This document shows positions 10,844 through 21,636 of a stretch of 64,000 nucleotides of DNA, one piece after another; position 1 is the stretch's first letter, and each line of letters begins with the position of its first letter. The DNA lies in contig OX365948.1 of NCBI GenBank assembly GCA_947247005.1, forward strand, positions 37,452,601-37,516,600, in the 5' to 3' direction. Below the pieces are notes generated by a model, which was not told the origin of the DNA, did no database searches, and saw only the letters and a program-made list of their open reading frames with translations. A program made the translations under genes and the position numbers. The stretch is from Spisula solida (lineage: Eukaryota > Mollusca > Bivalvia > Venerida > Mactridae).

Positions 10844-13800
10844 GTAAGTAAGCCATGTATCTATAGAACAAACATGTGTTTGCCAATGTTTCTAAGGTAA
10901 CATATGTTTGCCAATGTTTCTAAGGTTACAAGTGTTTGCCAATGTTTCTAAGGTAACAAGTGTTTGCCAATGTTTCTAAGGTTACAAGTGTTTGCCAATG
11001 TTTCTAAGGTAACAAGTGTTTGCCAATGTTTCTAAGGTAACATATGTTTGCCAATGTTTCTAAGGTTACAAGTGTTTGCCAATGTTTCTAAGGTACAAAG
11101 TGTTTGCCAATGTTTCTAAGGTAACATGTGTTTGCCAATGTTTCTAAGGTAAAAAGTGTTTGCCAATGTTTCTAAGGTAATACGTGTTTGCCAATGTTTC
11201 TAAGGTAAAACGTGTTTGCCAATGTTTTTAAGGTAACAAGTGTTTGCCAATGTTTCTAAGGTAACATGTGTATGCCAATGTTTCTAAGGTAACATATGTT
11301 TGCCAATGTTTCTATGGTAACATGTGTTTGCCTATGTTTCGAAGGTTCATGTCTTTATATTTCAAAAGTTTAAGAAACATTGGCAAACACATGTTACCTT
11401 AAAAACATTGGCAAACACTTTGTACCTTAGAAACATTGGCAAACACATGTTACCTTATTTCTAGGGTAACATATGTTTGCCAATGTTTCTAAGGTAACAT
11501 GTGTTTGCCAATGTTTCTAAGGTAACATATGTTTGCCAATGTTTCTAAGGTTCATGTCTTTAAATTTCAAATATTTTATAACAAGATTGAAAAACGACTG
11601 CAAGGACGTTAGTAAAACTTTTTAAGAGTATTTAGTGCGCACGTTTTCTGTGCATATTCTGAAAACGATGTTTTTAGTGTGTTTCTGTCTCGTTTTATTG
11701 ATGATATAGATGAATATAGCGTGTGGTTAGGTATCATTTATGGTGACATTTTAGTTTTGCTCAGTATACCAAAAGATATAAGCATAAGAAATGTGGTATT
11801 GTTGATTATTCTGACATACTAGTATGCTACGTTACAAGATGTAGTCCCAGACATATGATAATAGCAGGGTATACAAGCGTACACACCTTGGTACTGTTTT
11901 ATCAAAGGACTTACGGAAATCGTAAACTTACGATCACATTTAAATTCTTTTTCATTTGTTTACAATTATAAAATGTGGTAAATGGAGCAGCAATACTTAT
12001 AATGATTCATTTAATGAACTCTTACTAACCATATCCGTAACCAATATGCAGTTTTTAAAGAATTATAAAGAATTTAAATGTGAGCGTCAGTGCTTTGATA
12101 AAACAGTACCCTTGCCATTATGGAATTCCGTAATGTGACTAGGAAATATGGCGCACTTGGTCACATGATTGTTTTGTTAACACATAGGGACACGTGGCAA
12201 GCACATGGTATTACCACCCTTGATATAACACAGTCTGATCTACCTGATGAAGTACATTTGGTTTATATTACCATAGTAACACTTATAATGGAACTTATTT
12301 TACAATGACTTACCAATAAGTTGTATACATGTTTCTTCTGAAACTAAACAAACCAGCATCATCAGCTTTACATTGTGACATGCAATCTATTTTGAGGACG
12401 TTCGTGTTGGGATTGGACCTGTACAACTGTAAGGAAGGCATGGGAAGCCTATTTATTGTACATCTAGTACTTAGATTGTGTGATTTAACGTTACTGTATG
12501 TAAGCGCAAATCATTGGTAAATTTATAATACATGTATAAATCGATTAATCAGGTCGGTCACTTGTTTACATAACATTGTGTATATAAACATGGCAATTTA
12601 TCTTATTAATGTATTATTTTAATTGACATTATGTATATTTGTATGTAGCTTAGTGAATAAGGTATTGGTTTTAACTGCCCTTTTCTTCAATTGGAATGTT
12701 TAAAACAATACAAATACAATGTTATGATATTGCACTGTTTATATACTAAGTGGCAGACCTGATTAAACGGACTATACACATGTATTTGACTATTTGTACA
12801 TTATTCAGGGATGTCTATGCCAAGAATCTGGGGAGGTAGAAACCGTGCGATTTACGTATGAAGGTCACACGGTAAGCATACCGACAATAAGTCAACTTTT
12901 ATATTCGATACAGTTTATAAACAGTTTATAAAAACAGTTTATTTTCGAAATTAAGGCATAATGCCCATGGATCATGTTTACAACAATGTATAAATACATA
13001 TATAAATACGCACACAAAACAATCATATCCACACAGACACACCTATACACTTGCATACATACGCACACATACACATATACACATCCAGTATACGTGTATA
13101 ACGATATAATTATAATGCCCTCCTATGTTAGTCTATTCAACAGAGAAAGCTGCATCCAATAGCCAGTCGAAGCATTTCACAGGCCCGGTACAACAGACAA
13201 CATTAAGACACAGACACACGCACAATAGAAAATTTACGTGTTTGTAAATAAAGAAAGAACATTTCGAGGCACTCGGAACTACTCGGCCATTTCTACGTAA
13301 CGTCAGTAGCGATAAATACCGTACGGACCGTTCCGATTGATTTCGGGGTCGCACCTTTCGGTTTCTGTTTGCTCATAGTCCGGTTTACTCACAGATTATT
13401 CTGTACTAGTTTGCAAGCAACATTACTGACAACATCTCCTCATATTGAAGTCATAGCTATAGCCAACTTGTGTATCTTATTATATTTTTGATGAACATTT
13501 CTGTATTGTAGCACACAATGGTGGTGACTCGACAAGCAACATGTTATATATTCATACTGACAACACAAGAGTTATCTATGGTACATAATGATGCCACACT
13601 ACGTCAACTTGAAGTAAGATAATGACAATAACTTCCTCTGGCCTAACGACCGATCCGCTAATGCGACGGTCCCACTTTTACGTCCGAATTTTAAATGAAC
13701 CATATTATTTTAAAAGCACATGAACCCGATATTTTCAAATATGGACACAACACTATCCAATACCCCGTACCTGACCAACTAAACCAATACAGTGCCGGCC

Positions 13801-15149
13801 AGTGACGTGGTCATGGAAAGTGTCTAGGCCTTATATGACAATATCAGGTTCCTGTGATTTAAGATACATTGTCATCGACTCCACACGGACACGAACTAAT
13901 GTCTACAAATGTGTGAATGAGCTTTGCGGATTATATATACTGCCACCACAACTTCGCAAACATGCTGAACGGGTTGAACGTCACATTTTCTATACATATA
14001 TATCTTGTGATATCAAAATATAAACAACCGTATTTCTAAAACGATTTTTATGCAATATTGAAGTGTAAAAATGTTATAAATTGCCGATGTACGCCAACAA
14101 CGAGCGTAACGTTTTATACAAATGTACTGTGTTTCAATCTTTTATACTTATGCACACATATGTAATCTGTATGGCTTCGAGTCTTATGTTTAAATGAATA
14201 TACTATAGTATATCTAAAATATTACGTACACTATGAGCTAGTCTGTTGGACAATGCATACAAAGCTACATTGTTGATTTATACGCGGGCGTTTTCCATGA
14301 AAAGGGCTCATGGGCCATAGTTTTATCATGAATATTGGTAGTGCTGCCATAGTTACGTCAGAAATAGCAAACCATTGCAACGTTTGCACTGACCATAATG
14401 TAATTACCAGGTTTTGAGAAAATCCCACTTAGTCAGTCAAATAATACACATAGTTCAGATCTCACAATAGAAACTCCTTATCAAAGTATCTTCTGCTACA
14501 TGATATACACGTCCTATGTCGCAGTATTCAGCTTTGAAATGCGTTGCAAGTTTTCACTTGTGACGACGGAGACTATTGACGCAACGCATGTCGTCTGCGT
14601 CACAACAGACCGCTCTATCCAGCAAGCTCTGATTACAGTACGAACTAAAACGCTGGAACTTTTTCTTGGATGATACCGATATCTGTATAAGTCTTGCAAT
14701 AGATAAATGTTTCAGTATGACCCTTGATAAGTTTTATTTGACTTTTCTAGGGTCAGAATCATACTTGCCAGAGGAACTTAGATATAGAAGAGATATATTT
14801 CTTAAACATGCATACGAATATGTTTATCACTGCCTGAAACATGTGTGTGGCCGATAGAGTTTTGACTATCTGCAAAATATGATTTAATTTAAATCTTAAA
14901 AAACTTTTGCTGGAACTTACAAATTCAAGTCGTACTTATAGAAGTTTTACTTATTTCGTTTGTTGGTGTATTGATACGCAATTAAAAACCAATTGATCGT
15001 AATTATTCATTTTGTATTTATAGCTGAAGTTTTTAGCTAAAATCAATGACCCGGCATTACAAAAGATGACGATTCCTGACAATACGTTACACACCAATAT
15101 TCACAAGGAATGTGGTCGGGACATGACTAACTACTATATCGTCCAGTAA
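10802..15149 (+). CDS. small secreted BRICHOS-like protein, copy B (4 exons, 110 aa)
   Basis: Exons 10802-10843, 12809-12871, 13512-13613 and 15024-15149 join in phase 0 to give 110 residues. The start sits in a strong Kozak context (GCCACCATGA) and opens a signal peptide, RLILGFFVVFLQ. Exon 2 lacks the His-rich insert of copy A but keeps FTYEGHT. Exon 3 has ATCYIFILTTQEL and exon 4 ends ECGRDMTNYYIVQ. Identical exon order, phases and exon 3 length mark it as a tandem duplicate of the gene at 3992-6907, now well diverged, which suggests both are under selection. The product is expected to be secreted. The BRICHOS assignment has the same limit as in copy A. Confidence 0.72.
10872..11551. repeat. 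28-bp minisatellite with an inverted block
   Basis: Unit TTTGCCAATGTTTCTAAGGT plus AACATGTG. It runs forward at 10872-11351, inverted at 11371-11457 (AAACATTGGCAAACAC units), then forward to 11551. The unique end AAGGTTCATGTCTTTA-ATTTCAAA appears at both 11342 and 11545, showing that an array end was duplicated when the block inverted. It lies in intron 1 of the copy B gene. Confidence 0.9.
11890..12110. mobile_element. MITE family G, copy 1 of 3
   Basis: Starts GGTACTGTTTTATCAAAG and ends with its inverse CTTTGATAAAACAGTACC. Sub-terminal TTACG and TTTAAATT motifs are also inverted. Other copies are at 32733-32970 and 34480-34714. It lies in intron 1 of copy B. Confidence 0.8.
12541..12775. 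mobile_element. MITE family H, copy 1 of 2
   Basis: Left end TCGATTAATCAGGTCGGTCA and right end GCAGACCTGATTAAACGGAC are inverse to each other. The second copy is at 25991-26226 in opposite order. No coding content. Confidence 0.65.
12809..12871 (+). CDS. BRICHOS-like B, exon 2
   Basis: Acceptor CATTATTCAG|GGATGT, donor ACG|GTAAGC, 21 codons, phase 0. Encodes GCLCQESGEV then RFTYEGHT; two extra Cys have no counterpart in copy A. Confidence 0.7.
13512..13613 (+). CDS. BRICHOS-like B, exon 3 (CYI motif)
   Basis: Acceptor CTGTATTGTAG|CACACA, donor GAA|GTAAGA, 102 nt, phase 0. Encodes ATCYIFILTTQEL and ends TLRQLE. Confidence 0.75.
13614..15023 (+). other. intron 3 of copy B, with unexplained open segments
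   Basis: This 1.4-kb intron has three + strand open segments of coding-like appearance: 13802-14023, 14500-14673 and 14666-14857. The first and third share a YILPPQLR / YLPEELRY-like motif near their ends, and 14530-14640 is GC-richer than its surroundings. They do not join in phase with the flanking exons and were not recognised. They may be remnants of an inserted element or an unrelated exon pair. Confidence 0.35.
15024..15149 (+). CDS. BRICHOS-like B, exon 4 (C-terminus)
   Basis: Acceptor TATTTATAG|CTGAAG, 41 codons, TAA stop. Ends ECGRDMTNYYIVQ, matching the copy A tail. Confidence 0.75.
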   Translation: MKFLAKINDPALQKMTIPDNTLHTNIHKECGRDMTNYYIVQ

Positions 15150-15180
15150 TTGTGTTGGACATGTTATATCTTCAATATAC

Positions 15181-15186
15181 AATAAA
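15181..15186 (+). terminator. poly(A) signal AATAAA of copy B
   Basis: AATAAA 31 nt past the stop codon, mirroring the short 3' UTR of copy A. Confidence 0.6.
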
Positions 15187-15339
15187 AGTTTACTACGCAT
15201 ATATGTAGTGTTGTTGTTTGGTTTACTAGTAATGTTTTCTTGTGGACATGAGCGTGACGCAACTTTACAATGTACATTTTGTAAAAGCATGGGGCTGACC
15301 GTAAACAAATCTTTGTTTGAGGTTACTCGACTTGTAAAA

Positions 15340-16578
15340 ACTTTAAGGTGGTTAGAAATGGAAATATTGTTACCAGTCGTATTATGAACCATGCAGACAG
15401 AAATAACATCTTACATAAACTTCAACACGGATTTAGGAAACAACTTTCATGTGAAACACAACTAGTGGAATTTATTGATGACGTCTCCAAAAATTATGAT
15501 CAAAACCAACAAACAGACTGCCTGATAATGGACTTTTCCAAGGCGTTTGACAAAGTGAATTATAGCCTCCTTACTCACAAATTAGACCACTATGGAATAA
15601 GAGGTAAAACAAACAACTGGTTAAAAAACTTCCTAGCAGACAGGACACAAAGCGTTGTAGTAGAAGGAGAACAATCTAGCAACATAGGAGTTGAGTCTGG
15701 AGTACCACAGGGTTCGGTGCTAGGCCCAAGTCTCTTTCTCTTCTACATTTACGGCATGCCAGAAAACATCTCATCGACAGTAAGACTCTTTGCCGATGTC
15801 ACCATCGCATACCTGACAGTTGCAGCTGAAAATAACACTCTTCAGGAAGATCTTGACAAACTAGCTCTTTGGAAAGAAAAATGGATGATGAACTTCTACC
15901 AAGACAAATGCCAAGTACTTACCATCACAAATAAAAGGGAACCTATTCGAAAAGACTACATCCTACATGACCACATACTGGAACACGTTAAACAGCTAAA
16001 TACCTGGGAGTCACAATATCATCAGACCTAAAGTGGGATCACCATATGAATAACATATGTCAGAAAGCAAACAGAACTATTGGATTCTTAAAAAGAAACT
16101 TGAACATTGCCAACCAGAACCTCAAAGAGAAAGCATATACATCACTTGTAAGACCAACCGTATAATATGCCAGCTCGGTTTGGGACACCTTCAAAAAGAT
16201 ATACATAAATTGGAAATGATACAGAGGAGATCAGCCAGATATGTCACAAATCGATACCACAACACCTCATCTGTTCAAGGCATGTTACAACACCTAAACT
16301 GGCCAACACTAGAAGAAAGACGTAAGCATGCACGACTCTCCCTGTTCTACAAAATCACAACAAATAAAGTAAAAATTGATGCTAGTCATATTCTTATACC
16401 ACCAGACAGACTTACTCGGAACATGAACTTGAATTCTTTCCAACTACCATCCTCAAGAACAACCTTACGGAAAGAGTCATTCTACCCCAGAACAATCAGA
16501 GACTGGAATGCGTTACCAACCACTGTAACCTCAGCTACCAGCCTTGATTCATTCATGGGACTCCTAAAGGACCATTAA
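15340..16578 (+). pseudogene. 5'-truncated non-LTR retrotransposon reverse transcriptase, inactive
   Basis: Two open segments, 15348-16031 and 16030-16578, encode the C-terminal half of a LINE polyprotein, probably of the Jockey/CR1 group. Visible blocks are QHGFRKQLSCETQL, DFSKAFDKVNY (with the first catalytic Asp), GVPQGSVLGP, and the C-terminal region with IQRRSARYV and WNALP. The catalytic (F/Y)ADD is FADV here, so one essential Asp is lost. The frame breaks near 16010-16030. The endonuclease and everything upstream are missing, as usual for a truncated insertion. The copy cannot be active. It lies just beyond the poly(A) signal of the copy B gene. Confidence 0.85.
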
Positions 16579-17250
16579 TTGGTGAACTTTTGTTTTTATC
16601 CGCACAGTGTAAAATAGTGTACAGCACAAACTGTTGATACAGTGAACTCAGTTCTTGTTTTTTGGACAATTTTAAATAGTGTTTTATATACATGCGCACA
16701 CCAAAGTGACAGCATAGTCAACCTGATGAGGGTGGTCACGAATTGGTAGAGGTAGAATAGTTTGGAAGGATTTTTTAAATAATACTTATCTTTTTCATAC
16801 ACTCAATGAAATAACATTAAATACAAATTGTCTAATTGATGTCGTGAAAAAGTAGCTGGTAACTTAAAACAAAGAATTAATTATGGTCAGCCTTGTGGTT
16901 AAAACACAGGTAGTTAATTCAGTTGTCACATGTACACGGGTTGGTCATAACCACAGATGTTAAATACACACTGTCATCTCACACCTTTTACGACTCTTTT
17001 GTCAGAACAAACTAACCTTAACCGGAACTGTATGTCTGAATATATTATAGTAATATTAATCGCGCTGTCTGTATAAGTTTCCGAGAAAGCATCGTGTGTC
17101 TTTTTAAATATATTGTTCGTTGTTATATTTAGCGGATATTGACGGCTGAACATCCTTTGTAGTCCGACCACCGTGTTCGTGTAAAGATTACACTATCACT
17201 TTTAAATACAAATGATCTGTGCGAGGCCTGCAATATTACATGAACATTGA
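16579..17250. other. noncoding, possible LINE 3' UTR
   Basis: The first 200 bases or so may be the 3' UTR of the LINE; no tail repeat was clear. The rest is AT-rich with nothing recognised. Confidence 0.35.
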
Positions 17251-17254
17251 AGGT

Positions 17255-17466
17255 CACTCGCTCCCTCCCTCCCTCGCTCGCTCCCTCCCTCCCCGCTCGC
17301 TCGCTCGCTCGCTCACTCACTCACTCACTCACTCACTCACTCACTCACTCACTCACTCACTCACTCACTCACTCACTCACTCACTCACTCACTCACTCAC
17401 TCACTCACTCACTCACTCACTCACTCACTCACTCACTCACTCACTCACTCACTCACTCACTCACTC
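17255..17466. repeat. TCAC tetranucleotide microsatellite with CTCC/CTCG lead-in
   Basis: A CTCC and GCTC lead-in at about 17258-17312 passes into more than 35 uninterrupted TCAC units. The Leu-Thr-His-Ser ORFs across it are artefacts. Confidence 0.95.
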
Positions 17467-18640
17467 TCATGGTGATCTTATTATTTAGGTTTATCTGTAC
17501 ATTTGTAACATTATTTATCCGCTTGAGTAGGCACTCGGTGCAGCCTGACATTTTTTCTAATGAAACATGTACTCGGTTGTAATTATAAGTATTACATTTC
17601 ATATTAAGCACTCACTTGTAACATATACGTTGACTGCTGTCCCCGCATCAATTGTTAACATCTCAACGGTTACGCAATTATGTAATAATACATTATAAAT
17701 ATACACTATGTAAGCACCGTCGTCTCTGAGTCACGGAGGGTTAACCATTATAAGTTATTAATGTTTTATACTTTGTGCACTGGCCAACCTGAAAGCAAAC
17801 TATAACTGAGATCTAACATTTAGTTAAACATAATTCCAGCATGTGCGTGGGGTTTAGTGAGGGGTGTCTGGAACCACCACCTCTCGACTCTTAGCAAATT
17901 ATATGTGGTAGTCTTATATACATGTATTTAAGCAGGTATGTCAGGGCTAACAGTCTGATTAGGCCACCCATCATCTATGAAAAAATATAGAAGGATCCCT
18001 GATCAAAATAGATGGTCTTACTAAGCTACTTACCCTTCCGGAGCTGGTTGGACCCCTAAGAAACAATGTTTGATTTGCGCATGTTTCAATAACGGATCAT
18101 TATAATGTGTGTATACAGTACATAACGCTAAAATAAATTCACATATGCAATTAAACGTTTTTCTTACAATACCACGTCGTTAGTATGAAATCGACCGTAT
18201 GTTGACAGGTGATGCTTATATTGCAGTAAAACAACCAACGGATCAAAGATCAGACAACTCAAAGCAAATTTTTAATAGTAAAACTTTAGACTGTATATTT
18301 GAAGATCTATCTAAGTTAAGACTTGAAATACCTTCTGCATAGTCCAGTCAGGATAAAAATCAAGGGACGCAGCGGTCGAGTCCACTATAACGGTGTAAAA
18401 CCAATTATAAAAGCTTATACTGCACAAACATCTATGTCTATAATTTCAATGCTAAACTAACATACTAAACTTCACTCTACCTGTTTAGACAATGGTTGTG
18501 TACACATAAACTGCAACGTCACTGTCACAATATCCTAACTGGACTATATATGTGATAGTGTTTGTAGCGCAGTTTTAGAGACCCCACTTAAAGTCAGCGA
18601 ATGAACATGATAGTTTGTTAGTGGCTCTTTTATTGGTTGG
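17467..18640. other. intergenic, nothing recognised
   Basis: AT-rich sequence with stops in all frames; no splice-bounded coding segment or repeat family was noticed. Confidence 0.4.
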
Positions 18641-18711
18641 GCCTCCGTAGCTCTATGGTTAGCGCGCTTGCCGTCTAATCTGGCGACCCGGTTCAAATAC
18701 GGGTAGAGGCA
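18641..18711 (+). mobile_element. tRNA-like SINE head
   Basis: Almost a tRNA: A box TAGCTCTATGGTTAG, B box GGTTCAAATAC, and ends GCCTCCG / TAGAGGC that pair at five of seven positions plus a wobble. The anticodon loop has nine bases and the D stem has a mismatch, so a working tRNA is unlikely. It is best read as a tRNA-derived SINE or tRNA pseudogene. Confidence 0.55.
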
Positions 18712-19836
18712 CACATATATGCCTGACATATTTCAGCAGGAAGCTGACTGGCAAATAAAGGCTATGCTCGGCAAGCATTTATTACGACGGGCGTACATTC
18801 CTTCACGAGATTCTCCTTACTTTATCGCTTAAAATATATAATAATAGTAAATACTTGTTTACACATTTCAATTTCTTTTATTTACATGCGCGCTACATGA
18901 CCATCGTTGTCGATGCGCCACAATACAACACTACGAAAACTGATCACGAAGTTTGTATTAATTGCTCATAAATTATTTATTTTTAGTTCTATACACATAA
19001 AACTTCACTATAAAAAAGATCAACTTGATTGTGAATAATAATCGGTCAACTTTTGCGAAAATCTAATTATTTTTACTTTTGTCAAGCGACCGTTTTCAGG
19101 CCTTTCTGAGGATGGTCGCTTAATGCAAGTTTCACATGTACTTATCCGCGGTAGATCAATTACCTGGTTTATCATAGCTAAGATCAAAACACAGTATAGG
19201 TATCTATGACAGATCTATTATAAACGATCCCGATCACTTTTAAAGTGATTTCATCAACATCAGTCAAAAATCGCAAGTCATTTTACACGGTAGGCTGATC
19301 GTGTGCAACGAATGAGTTTAATTGCGTATCGTATCACCTTACAGTACTCGATTCAGACAAATAAGCATATTGATGTTTTTTATTTTCCTGAGAGATAGTG
19401 ACATATAAGTTATCTCCCTTGTGAGATAAAGCAATAGAGGTAGACCAATTAGCAGATTTGTCCTAACAAGACTGGTCCTCGGACACAAACTTGGTCGTGT
19501 ATTTTAATATTCGAGCGAATATGGTATAGTTCTTACCAGAAACTGTTGATTAATATTACCAGAGTAAACGATTCAAACAAGTTGACGTTTCTACAGAGAA
19601 AACTAATAGTGGTGATTCCAGCAAAACTAATTATGAAAATCATTCGTAATTCAATCCGATTGTCCTCCGAGCAATGTTAAGATGCGCAATAAAAACAATA
19701 TCTACTAATTGTACTAACGATAAAACTTTAATGTATCATTCATAAAGTTATAAAATCTACATGACTTTTGTATAACGATAATAAAACTATTGAAAAAGAG
19801 TATAGCAGCAGACAGCAGACTCGCACCCACAGCCCA
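18712..19836. other. intergenic, nothing recognised
   Basis: AT-rich, no coding segment or repeat was noticed apart from short direct words. Confidence 0.4.
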
Positions 19837-19844
19837 TATAAAAA
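19837..19844 (+). promoter_or_regulatory. candidate TATA box with following noncoding exon
   Basis: TATAAAAA preceded by C-rich DNA. Transcription from about 30 bp downstream would give a short leader ending at a consensus donor, TTAAC|GTGAGT, at 19914. The acceptor TTTAACAG at 24366, three bases before the Patched-type ATG, could receive it. This would be an upstream promoter and leader exon for that gene, inferred from signals only. Confidence 0.3.
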
Positions 19845-20438
19845 GTATCAGCGACGGAGTTTGCGCTTATTAGACATTCAAACGACTAGAACACGCTGTC
19901 AACTAGAAATTAACGTGAGTTTTCTTTAAATATATGCACAATCTACAATATAATAACGGTAAATATCGCTCCAAGCTAAGCAAGTAGGCTCGTCCGAGGG
20001 TCATATTTTGAAGAAAATAAATGTTTCCGTGTACGTTTATTTCGCAACGCCCTATTCGTTACAATACGAAGTCGGGAACTACAAACAGGAAATCCACATT
20101 TTAAAGACTAGAAAGTGAAATATCAGTCCTTGCAGACAATGCTGTGTTTCTGTCTTCATTGTGCATGTACTGTCTATGTTTGCAATCAATACTTCACGCT
20201 AATTTAATCACAATAACAATCATCGTGCTATTTGTTTACAGTGTAGTTGATAATTTGCTCAAATATTGACGTAGAAAACAAAACAGGATATTTCGCATTG
20301 TACGAAAATATTTACTGGACACTCATTAATTCTCGTATATTTTCGATACTATACAATGAGAATGGGCTGATTTGTTAAAATAACAAGCTTCATAAGACGA
20401 CGGAGAAACATCGACTGATTCACGTGATTCACGTGAAT

Positions 20439-20552
20439 ATGTTCGCACAACAGCACGAGACAGAACTGTACGTCAACACCGAGTTCTGCTATCGGTATGG
20501 AACAGTTCTCAGGACACTGCAGAACGTCATCAATCGATACAACGAGGAATAG
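20439..20552 (+). CDS. 37-codon ORF of unknown function
   Basis: ATG to TAG, with locally higher GC and non-repetitive, coding-like composition (contains HETELYVNTEFCYRYGTVL). The frame is open for about 55 bases before the ATG as well. No signal peptide or membrane segment. It was not recognised. It may be a small peptide gene, the last exon of something unseen, or a retroposed fragment. Confidence 0.3.
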   Translation: MFAQQHETELYVNTEFCYRYGTVLRTLQNVINRYNEE

Positions 20553-20750
20553 GTTATCGATATTTTAATGTAGGTTTTTGTGTTGGGAACTAATACTGGT
20601 TCTCTCTCATGTATGATGTCAGTATGACCTTGATATGTGTTTAGGTGTGTGTATGGGGTGTGGATATATTATATGAGGTATAGTATTATATAGATATGTG
20701 TTTTATATTAACAGTTCTGTTCTATTTCTATATGGTGGATAACTTCAAAT

Positions 20751-21632
20751 TATAGAGCTTTTATCGAGGTAAGACTATGAATGAAACATGAAGTATTAGA
20801 GCTTTTATCGAGGTAAGACTATGATTGAAACATGAAGTATTAGAGCTTTTATCGAGGTAAGACTATGATTGAAACATGAAGTATTAGAGCTTTTATCGAG
20901 GTAAGACTATGAATGAAACATGAAGTATTAGAGCTTTTATCGAGGTAAGACTATGATTGAAACATGAAGTATTAGAGCTTTTATCGAGGTAAGACTATGA
21001 TTGAAACATGAAGAATTAGAGCTTTTATCGAGGTAAGACTATGATTGAAACATGAAGTATTAGAGCTTTTATCGAGGTAAGACTATGATTGAAACATGAA
21101 GTATTAGAGCTTATATCGAGGTAAGACTATGCATGAAACATGAAGTATTAGAGCTTTTATCGAGGTAAGACTATGATTGAAACATGAAGTATTAGAGCTT
21201 TTATCGAGGTAAGACTATGATTGAAACATGAAGTATTAGAGCTGTTATCGAGGTAAGACCATGATTGAAACATGAAGTATTAGAGCTTTTATCGAGGTAA
21301 GACTATGAATGAAACATGAAGTATTAGAGCTTTTATCGAGGTAAGACTATGATTGAAACATGAAGTATTAGAGCTTTTATCGAGGTAAGACTATGATTGA
21401 AACATGAAGTATTAGAGCTTTTATCGAGGTAAGACTATGATTGAAACATGAAGTATTAGAGCTTTTATCGAGGTAAGACTATGAATGAAACATGAAGTAT
21501 TAGAGCTTTTATCGAGGTAAGACTATGATTGAAACATGAAGTATTAGAGCTTTTATCGAGGTAAGACTATGATTGAAACATGAAGTATTAGAGCTTTTAT
21601 CGAGGTAAGACTATGATTGAAACATGAAGTAT
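20751..21632 (+). repeat. 44-bp minisatellite, 20 copies, with 5' splice-site consensus
   Basis: Unit begins TTAGAGCTTTTATCGAGGTA and continues AGACTATGATTGAAACATGAAGTA. Copies are nearly identical; the main variants are GAATG/GATTG and a few single changes, so expansion is recent. Almost every unit contains CGAG|GTAAGA, a strong U1-type donor on the + strand, upstream of the Patched-type gene. Confidence 0.95.
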
Positions 21633-21636
21633 CAGT

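Noticed and set aside
15340..16578. An active LINE
   Set aside because: 5'-truncated, frameshifted near 16010-16030, and the catalytic ADD motif is ADV.
17219..17582. Leu-Thr-His-Ser repeat ORFs
   Set aside because: TCAC microsatellite; no conserved flanks.
18641..18711. A genuine tRNA gene
   Set aside because: Nine-base anticodon loop and mismatches in the acceptor and D stems; better explained as a tRNA-derived SINE head or pseudogene.
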